36,889 nt of DNA from Solirubrobacteraceae bacterium (lineage in GTDB: Bacteria; Actinomycetota; Thermoleophilia; Solirubrobacterales; Solirubrobacteraceae): the NCBI GenBank assembly GCA_016462625.1, contig JAEMSV010000039.1, forward strand, positions 1 to 36,889, given 5' to 3'. The notes beneath the pieces are model-generated. The model ran no database searches. It was given only the letters and a program-made list of their open reading frames with translations, and was not told where the DNA came from. Each line of letters starts with the position of its first letter. Within the stretch, counting starts at the first letter, position 1. Shown here piece by piece: positions 32,607-36,889 of the stretch. Made by a program: the position numbers and the translations under genes.

Positions 32607-34106
32607 TCAACCGAGGGCGTCTACGAACCCGATCCCCAGCGAGGTGGCGTCGATCCAGAGAGAGGTGGGGCCGGGGTCTTGAGCTATGACGGTTGGGAAG
32701 CGCACGACGAGCTCATGGTCGGACAAGCTCGCCTGTCCGACCAGGACCGTGCGGTCATCAAAGGTCCCGTACGTGGCGACGGCCGTACGCTGACCCCGAT
32801 CGACGTCGACGTGATACTCCCGGGAGTCGCCGGCGCCGTCCTCACCGACATTCATCGCGACTCTGAACTTCGCTGGCAGGGCGCCAGCCGTTCGCACAGC
32901 GAGACATTGGCCGTCGAAGCTCGCCGCCGTCAGGTCGACATCGAGATGCTCACGCGACTGTCGCGTGTGCTGACCGTTCGCGCGAACCTCGACGTCCCCG
33001 CCTGGGTCGGCGTGCCAGGCGGGCGCGCACGGTTGTGCCGTGCCGGCGACCGTCTGGGCGGCCCGCAGATCCGCCTGCTCACGGTCGTACCCAGACTGGT
33101 AGCGAGCCCCCCGGTGACGTTGAAACTGATATGTGGCCTCCAGCGAGCGGTCGTCGTACCGCTCCCGCTGGCTGTCGTGGATCACCGAGTTGGCGAAGAT
33201 CGCGCGGAATGACGCCAGGCGCCAGACGCCCTCACCGTCCTTGATCAACAGAATCCGCGCGGGGATCACGACGCGCGAGGGGATCTCCATATCTGCGTCG
33301 TAGCGATGCACGATGGTGGTGCGCAGGACAGCACGCCCGCCGCGGATGCGCAGGGAGCGCCCGTGATGGCGCGACGACCGCCACCCCGCGTTGCGGCCTC
33401 CGACGTCCAACGACACCGCCTCGAAGCAGGGCAGCTGGAGGAACGGGTGATCGTCGATTCCCCGCAGCTGACGTGCGCGGCCATAGACCGGGTACACATC
33501 CGGGTGCAGACCCGCGCACAACGTGTGCATCACCTGGTCTCGGCGGCCGCCGTCCGCCAGATGATCGACGACCCACAGCACCCGATCCGCCGCCTCAGCC
33601 GCGCTGCGCACGTGCCAGAACGAGCTCTCCGGCGGAGGCGGCCCCGGCGCAGGCACGACGTCTGTGCGCCCAGGGGATCTGACATCCAGGCCGCCGTCGG
33701 CGCGCACGGTAACCGCGACGTTCCGGGGCCGCCACGAAAGGCGAAGTGCCACCGTGCGAACGCCATACGGCGTGAACGCCCTAACGGCGAGCTCCGCCTG
33801 CGCTGACGGCGTCGGCCAGGCGAGTGCAACCGTCTCCCCCGCGTACAGCGGCTCCTCCCCACCCAGGTGGAGCGACGTCCGAGTGCGGGACACCCGGTCG
33901 CGCCCCAGCGTCAGCGTGATACGCCGATCGTCGCCCCGGGGATCACACGCAAAGACCGCGTCGTCGTAGTACCGGTCGCGGCACGCCGAGCGCAAGGCCG
34001 ACGAGACCTCAAGGTCAGCGGTCGCCTCTGCGGTGTTGACGCTCCCGACGCCCGCCACGGCGACCATGAGGACACCCGCCCAGCGCATCACGTGAGTAAC
34101 ACTCAT
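32607..34106 (-). CDS. Secreted protein of unknown function
   Basis: 499 aa from the ATG at 34106, or 493 from the ATG at 34088, which gives the better signal peptide (MRWAGVLMVAVAGVGSVNTAEATA). No known domain is recognised. The mature region has scattered cysteines (for example SACRDR, FACDPRG, TLCAGLHPD, QLPCFEA, QPCAPAW, GQCLAV) suggesting disulfides, an Asp/Arg-rich beta-like N-terminal half, and a central VVIPARILLIKDGEGVWRLASFRAIFANS segment that resembles an NTF2-like strand-helix pattern. Slightly lower GC and more varied codon use than neighbours by eye. A TACCCT (34117-34112) just before the start is a possible -10. Confidence 0.65.
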   Translation of the reverse strand: MSVTHVMRWAGVLMVAVAGVGSVNTAEATADLEVSSALRSACRDRYYDDAVFACDPRGDDRRITLTLGRDRVSRTRTSLHLGGEEPLYAGETVALAWPTPSAQAELAVRAFTPYGVRTVALRLSWRPRNVAVTVRADGGLDVRSPGRTDVVPAPGPPPPESSFWHVRSAAEAADRVLWVVDHLADGGRRDQVMHTLCAGLHPDVYPVYGRARQLRGIDDHPFLQLPCFEAVSLDVGGRNAGWRSSRHHGRSLRIRGGRAVLRTTIVHRYDADMEIPSRVVIPARILLIKDGEGVWRLASFRAIFANSVIHDSQRERYDDRSLEATYQFQRHRGARYQSGYDREQADLRAAQTVAGTAQPCAPAWHADPGGDVEVRANGQHTRQSREHLDVDLTAASFDGQCLAVRTAGALPAKFRVAMNVGEDGAGDSREYHVDVDRGQRTAVATYGTFDDRTVLVGQASLSDHELVVRFPTVIAQDPGPTSLWIDATSLGIGFVDALG

Positions 34107-34145
34107 CGATCAGGGTATTCGGCGCTGCGAGCAACACCTGAACGC

Positions 34146-34175
34146 AAGAGAGCCCCGCCGAAGCGGGGCCCTCTT
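34146..34175 (-). terminator. Strong terminator after tRNA-Pro, UUCG tetraloop
   Basis: A 13-position stem (34146-34158 with 34163-34175, one A-C mismatch) closes a 4-base loop that reads C(UUCG)G on the minus strand, the most stable RNA tetraloop type. It lies about 40 bases after the tRNA 3' end. A short CTCTCTT stretch forms the end of the stem. Confidence 0.8.
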
Positions 34176-34214
34176 GAGTAGCTGTCATCGGGCACGACAG
34201 CGGGACTGCATCTA

Positions 34215-34288
34215 TCGGGGCGCCCGGATTTGAACCGGGGACCTCGCCGACCCGAACGGCGCGCGCTACCAGGCTGCGCCACGCCCCG
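34215..34288 (-). tRNA. tRNA-Pro (anticodon CGG)
   Basis: A 74-base cloverleaf read on the minus strand: acceptor CGGGGCG (34288-34282) pairs with CGCCCCG (34222-34216), followed by discriminator A. The D-arm has GCGCAGCCTGGTAGCGC, the anticodon stem CGCCG/CGGCG closes the loop TTCGGGT with anticodon CGG (34254-34252), and the T-arm contains GGTTCAAATCC. The 3' CCA is not encoded. The sequence is a typical actinobacterial proline tRNA. It stands alone with its own terminator. Confidence 0.97.
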
Positions 34289-34299
34289 AAGGACCATCG

Positions 34300-34305
34300 A
34301 GAATA
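34300..34305 (-). promoter_or_regulatory. -10-like TATTCT before tRNA-Pro
   Basis: TATTCT on the minus strand ends 11 bases before the first tRNA base. No convincing -35 hexamer is visible. Confidence 0.4.
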
Positions 34306-34329
34306 GCCGCTCCGAGGTTGCGGACGCAG

Positions 34330-34566
34330 TCAGCCCGAACCGGCGACAGCCTTGAAGTACCGCACCGCGAGCCCGGTGACGAGCGTCTGGAACGCCTGCT
34401 CGACGCTGACGCCCTCACGCGCCGCGTAGCCCGCCAGCCCGCGGCGCTCGATGTCCTCGCTCTGGGCGATGACGTCGTCGAGCAGATCGGGATGCCGGTC
34501 GGCGAAGTACGCGCCCAGCGAGTACAGGCTCGTGTCCGTGTAGTCGGGCAGCGTCGGCTCGGGCAT
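34330..34566 (-). CDS. Small conserved-looking hypothetical protein
   Basis: 78 aa starting MPEPTLPDYTDTSLYSLGAYFADRHPDLL. The content is balanced and protein-like (helices DLLDDVIAQSEDIERRGLAGYAAREG and VEQAFQTLVTGLAVRYFKAV) rather than the Arg/Ala strings of antisense frames. No cysteine, signal or membrane segment. Its start is 27 bases from the divergent Nif3-like gene, so they may share a control region. A longer in-frame start upstream would run through Nif3 and is rejected. Function unknown. Confidence 0.6.
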   Translation of the reverse strand: MPEPTLPDYTDTSLYSLGAYFADRHPDLLDDVIAQSEDIERRGLAGYAAREGVSVEQAFQTLVTGLAVRYFKAVAGSG

Positions 34567-34579
34567 GGTGCGCCGACTG

Positions 34580-34585
34580 TACCGT
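34580..34585 (+). promoter_or_regulatory. -10-like TACCGT before the Nif3-like gene
   Basis: TACCGT ends 8 bases before the ATG at 34594, consistent with a leaderless transcript; the message has no Shine-Dalgarno. Confidence 0.4.
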
Positions 34586-34593
34586 TCCGCCTC

Positions 34594-35370
34594 ATGAGCG
34601 AGGGAGCGACGACGACCGCCGAGATCATCGCGTTCTGCGACCGGCTGCTCGAGCCGGACCGGTACCGCGATTACTGCCCCAACGGTCTGCAGGTCCCGGG
34701 ACCCGAGCACGTCCACACGGTCGTGACCGGGGTCAGCGCGCACGCCGAGCTCTTTGAAGCGGCCGTCACCGAGGACGCCGACCTGGTGCTCGCGCACCAC
34801 GGCATCTTCTGGAAGGGCCAGCCGCAGGCGATCAGCCCGGCGTTCAAGCGCAAGCTCCAGCTGCTGTTCGACGCCGACATCGCGCTCGCCGCCTACCACC
34901 TCCCCCTCGACGGCCACGCCGAGATCGGGAACAACGCATTGCTCGCCGACGCGCTCGGCTGCGTCGCCCACGCCCCCTTCGCCCAGCACGAGGGAACCCC
35001 CATCGGAGTCGTCGGCGACTTCGGCGAGGACGGCGTCGCGCCAACTGATCTCGTCGCGCGCGTGCGTGAGGTGTGCTTCGGACGGGAGCCGCTGGCCTTC
35101 CTCGAGGGGCCCGAGCGGATCCGCCGGATCGGCATCGTCTCCGGGGCCGCGATCGACTACGTCGGCGACGCGGTCGCGGCCGGCCTGGACGCGTTCCTCA
35201 CGGGAGAGCCCGCAGAACGGGTTATGGCCCAGGCCCGCGAGGAGCGCATACACGTGCTCGCCGCGGGGCACTACGCCACGGAGGTCCGTGGCATCCGCCG
35301 GCTCGGTGAGCTCTTGGCGGAGCGCTTCGGTGTCAGACACGTATTCGTCGACGTTCCGAACCCGATCTAG
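34594..35370 (+). CDS. Nif3-like dinuclear metal-centre protein
   Basis: Member of the Nif3/YqfO/YbgI family (258 aa), cytoplasmic hexamers with two metal ions; cellular role remains unsettled (sometimes annotated as GTP cyclohydrolase I type 2). Conserved features: DYCPNGLQVPG (about 27-37), metal ligands in LVLAHHGIFWKG (about 65-76, His-His), AYHLPLDGHAEIGNNALLADALG (His and Asp), and AGHYATE (His and Glu) near the C-terminus. This is the short form without the inserted PII-like domain. It diverges from the 78-residue protein. In many bacteria nif3 neighbours a zinc-ribbon protein; none follows here. Confidence 0.92.
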   Translation: MSEGATTTAEIIAFCDRLLEPDRYRDYCPNGLQVPGPEHVHTVVTGVSAHAELFEAAVTEDADLVLAHHGIFWKGQPQAISPAFKRKLQLLFDADIALAAYHLPLDGHAEIGNNALLADALGCVAHAPFAQHEGTPIGVVGDFGEDGVAPTDLVARVREVCFGREPLAFLEGPERIRRIGIVSGAAIDYVGDAVAAGLDAFLTGEPAERVMAQAREERIHVLAAGHYATEVRGIRRLGELLAERFGVRHVFVDVPNPI

Positions 35371-35399
35371 GTCCATCGTCGAACCACATCGAAGACGGA

Positions 35400-35428
35400 T
35401 TGTGTGCATCCGCACACAGGGGTATGGT
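35400..35428 (+). promoter_or_regulatory. Promoter with internal inverted repeat for the small HTH gene
   Basis: -35 TTGTGT (35400-35405), 17-base spacer and -10 TATGGT (35423-35428). Within the spacer and -35 lies TGTGTGC (35401-35407)-ATCC-GCACACA (35412-35418), a perfect 7-bp inverted repeat. A repressor bound there would block RNA polymerase. The transcript start would be about 34 bases before the ATG at 35469, leaving room for the GAGGAGG Shine-Dalgarno. Confidence 0.6.
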
Positions 35429-35468
35429 CCTCAGCAGGCAGGAAGCTTCTACGAGGAGGGTCAGTCCG

Positions 35469-35645
35469 ATGTCCGTTCACCTCACCCCCACCGAGCTCGC
35501 CAAGGAGTGTGGCCTGCACCGCAGGCAGGTCATCATGAAGTGCCTCGAACTGGGCGTACCCATCTTCGACGGCCGGATCGACAAGACCCTCTTCGTCTCT
35601 TCGCTCGAAGCCTCCGAGCAGGGACAGCAGGCCGTCAGGGTCTAG
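35469..35645 (+). CDS. Small helix-turn-helix protein
   Basis: 58 aa: LTPTELAKECGLHRRQVIMKCLELGVPIFDGRIDKTLF. Residues 6-27 form a likely HTH (ELAKECGLHRRQVIMKC) followed by a wing-like GVPIFDGRIDKTLF, resembling stand-alone MerR/BldC/excisionase-type DNA-binding domains. GAGGAGG about 10 bases upstream supports the ATG at 35469. The inverted repeat in its own promoter suggests self-regulation. Targets are unknown; the acyl-CoA ligase begins 94 bases downstream on the same strand. Confidence 0.7.
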   Translation: MSVHLTPTELAKECGLHRRQVIMKCLELGVPIFDGRIDKTLFVSSLEASEQGQQAVRV

Positions 35646-35692
35646 TACCGACACACCGCCGTCTGTCCAGCCGCACCCCAGACCACACTCCC

Positions 35693-35707
35693 CGCGATAC
35701 GATCGCG
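35693..35707. promoter_or_regulatory. Inverted repeat and -10-like box before the third acyl-CoA ligase
   Basis: CGCGAT (35693-35698)-ACG-ATCGCG (35702-35707) contains a TACGAT (35698-35703), which would start transcription about 30 bases before the ATG at 35740. No clear -35. Confidence 0.35.
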
Positions 35708-35739
35708 CCGATTGCCACTCGGTCGCGGGGAGATGGACG

Positions 35740-36889
35740 ATGGAAGCGAGCACCGGCACGGTCTCGACGACGGACAGCACGACGATCGCGGGACTCGCCG
35801 CAGCGGCGTTCGAGAAGTACGCCGAACGGCCCGCCGTGCGCTTCAAGACGCCCGACGGCTGGGGCGGCCAGACCTTCGCCGAAGTGGGCGAGATCGTCTC
35901 GGAGGCCGGCCGCGGCTTCATCGACCTCGGCATCGCGCCGGGCGACAAGGTCGCGATCCTCTGCAACACCCGCGTGGAGTGGACCTACGCGGACTTCGCC
36001 CTGATCCAGGCGGGCGCCACGGTCGTCCCGATCTACCAGACCAACTCGCCCGAGGAGTGCGAGTGGGTGCTGGGCAACGCCGAGTGCGTCGGTGTCGTCT
36101 GCGAGGACGCGTCGCAGCTGGCGAAGGTCCGCGCGGTTCAGGACCGCCTGCCCGAGCTGAAGCACATCGTCGTGATCGACGGCGCCGGCGACATCGGCGA
36201 CGCGATCACGTTCGACGCGCTGCGTGAGCGCGGCCGCGGCCGGGACGTCTCCGAGCTGCAGGCCCGGACCGACGCCGTTACGCCCGACGACGTCTTCACG
36301 ATCATCTACACGTCGGGCACCACCGGCCCGCCGAAGGGCTGCGTCCTCTCGCACGGCAACTACCGGTCGGTTGTGAGCATGTGCGTGAACATGGGCGTCT
36401 ACACGGACGATCCCGAGATCACGTACCTGTTCCTGCCGCTCGCGCACAGCTTCGCGCTCATCGTGCAGCTGCTGTCGTTCGAAACCGGGAACGAGCTCGT
36501 GTACTTCGGCGGCGACACGAAGGCGATCGTCGGCGAGCTGGCCGAGACCAAGCCGACGTACCTCCCGTCCGTGCCGCGCATCTTCGAGAAGATCTACACG
36601 CTCGTCAGCGCGAACGCCGAGCCCGAGCTGCTCCAGCGGGCCGTGGCGGCGGGCCTCGCCGTGAAGAACCTCCAGGCCGCCGGCCAGCCGATCCCCGACG
36701 AGCTCCAGGAGGGCTACGACCGCGCCGAGGAGCGCCTATTCAAGAACGTCCGCGCGGCGTTCGGCGGGAACCTGCGCCACGCGGTGACCGGCGCCGCCCC
36801 GATCCAGCAGGAGATCCTCGAGTTCTTCTACGCGTGCGGGATCCCGGTCATGGAGGGCTACGGCATGACCGAGACGGCGACCGTCGCCA
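35740..36889 (+). CDS. Long-chain acyl-CoA synthetase (partial, C-terminus beyond window)
   Basis: The first 383 residues of an AMP-forming fatty-acid--CoA ligase. Visible motifs: VAILCNTRVEWTYADFALIQAGATVVPIYQTN-type N-terminal region, P-loop IYTSGTTGPPKGCVLSHGNY (about 189-208), FLPLAHSFA, TYLPSVPRIFEKIY, and at the edge VMEGYGMTETATVA. A GGGGAG Shine-Dalgarno (35727-35732) supports the ATG at 35740. An ATG at 35733 is out of frame. It is a different subgroup from the 22530-24377 ligase (it has the FadD15-type TGAAPIQQEILEFF segment). Confidence 0.93.
   Translation, partial: MEASTGTVSTTDSTTIAGLAAAAFEKYAERPAVRFKTPDGWGGQTFAEVGEIVSEAGRGFIDLGIAPGDKVAILCNTRVEWTYADFALIQAGATVVPIYQTNSPEECEWVLGNAECVGVVCEDASQLAKVRAVQDRLPELKHIVVIDGAGDIGDAITFDALRERGRGRDVSELQARTDAVTPDDVFTIIYTSGTTGPPKGCVLSHGNYRSVVSMCVNMGVYTDDPEITYLFLPLAHSFALIVQLLSFETGNELVYFGGDTKAIVGELAETKPTYLPSVPRIFEKIYTLVSANAEPELLQRAVAAGLAVKNLQAAGQPIPDELQEGYDRAEERLFKNVRAAFGGNLRHAVTGAAPIQQEILEFFYACGIPVMEGYGMTETATVA

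Noticed and set aside
34107..34330. Integrated element at tRNA-Pro
   Set aside because: No integrase, no direct repeat of the tRNA 3' end seen in the window.
1..36889. CRISPR array, insertion sequence or rRNA genes
   Set aside because: No regularly spaced repeats, transposase motifs or rRNA-like sequence found on reading either strand.

Overview
The window is very GC-rich, densely packed bacterial DNA. Its content is a six-gene mce cluster with paired YrbE permeases, a SigG-type ECF sigma factor, a PucR-type regulator, many acyl-CoA enzymes and TANNNT-like -10 boxes. This points to an Actinomycetota, most likely a soil lineage of the class Thermoleophilia (Solirubrobacterales/Patulibacter-like). 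The class-level placement is inference; no rRNA is present to confirm it. I see no insertion sequence, prophage, integrase or CRISPR array, and no gene-free stretch longer than about 200 bases.

Layout. (1) 1-1851, minus: an alkylation-repair pair, an Ada/AraC/AlkA fusion overlapping ogt, which is cut by the window edge. (2) 2022-4810, plus: an acyl-CoA dehydrogenase and an acyl-CoA ligase in an operon, then a SigG-like sigma factor (4862-5851) and a small secreted protein with three internal repeats (5956-6828). (3) 6810-17922, minus: a nine-gene run yrbEA-yrbEB-mceABCDEF-monooxygenase. The eight MCE genes overlap by 1-7 bases; the monooxygenase follows after 2 bases. The PucR-type regulator (18022-19191) diverges from it across a perfect inverted repeat. 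(4) 19196-21419: a Tat-exported amidohydrolase (minus) diverging from a GXWXG/DUF4334 protein (plus). (5) 21439-24744, minus: a zinc-ribbon protein, a long-chain acyl-CoA ligase and a zinc alcohol dehydrogenase. (6) 24909-25343, plus: a UspA-like protein. (7) 25373-31960, minus: a 2195-residue secreted YD/RHS protein whose domain order matches the extracellular core of animal teneurins. (8) 32100-34106, minus: a doubly anchored lipoprotein and an orphan secreted protein. (9) 34215-34288, minus: tRNA-Pro(CGG) with a UUCG-loop terminator. (10) 34330-36889: a 78-residue protein, a Nif3-like protein, a 58-residue HTH protein and the start of a third acyl-CoA ligase.

How it works together. Much of the window concerns lipids: import (Mce/YrbE), activation (three ligases), dehydrogenation, and oxidation by a flavin monooxygenase and an alcohol dehydrogenase. 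A GTGTGC...CACAC inverted repeat sits at the mce/PucR promoter, and a near-identical one lies just upstream of the ligase/alcohol dehydrogenase operon, suggesting one regulon. Several genes have a TACNNT box 7-8 bases before the start codon, as expected for leaderless mRNAs. The most striking object is the bacterial teneurin-like protein: signal peptide, CARDB, Gly/Pro linker, TTR/FN-plug-like domain, NHL propeller, YD shell, RHS self-cleavage motif and an unrecognised C-terminal domain with no visible immunity gene.
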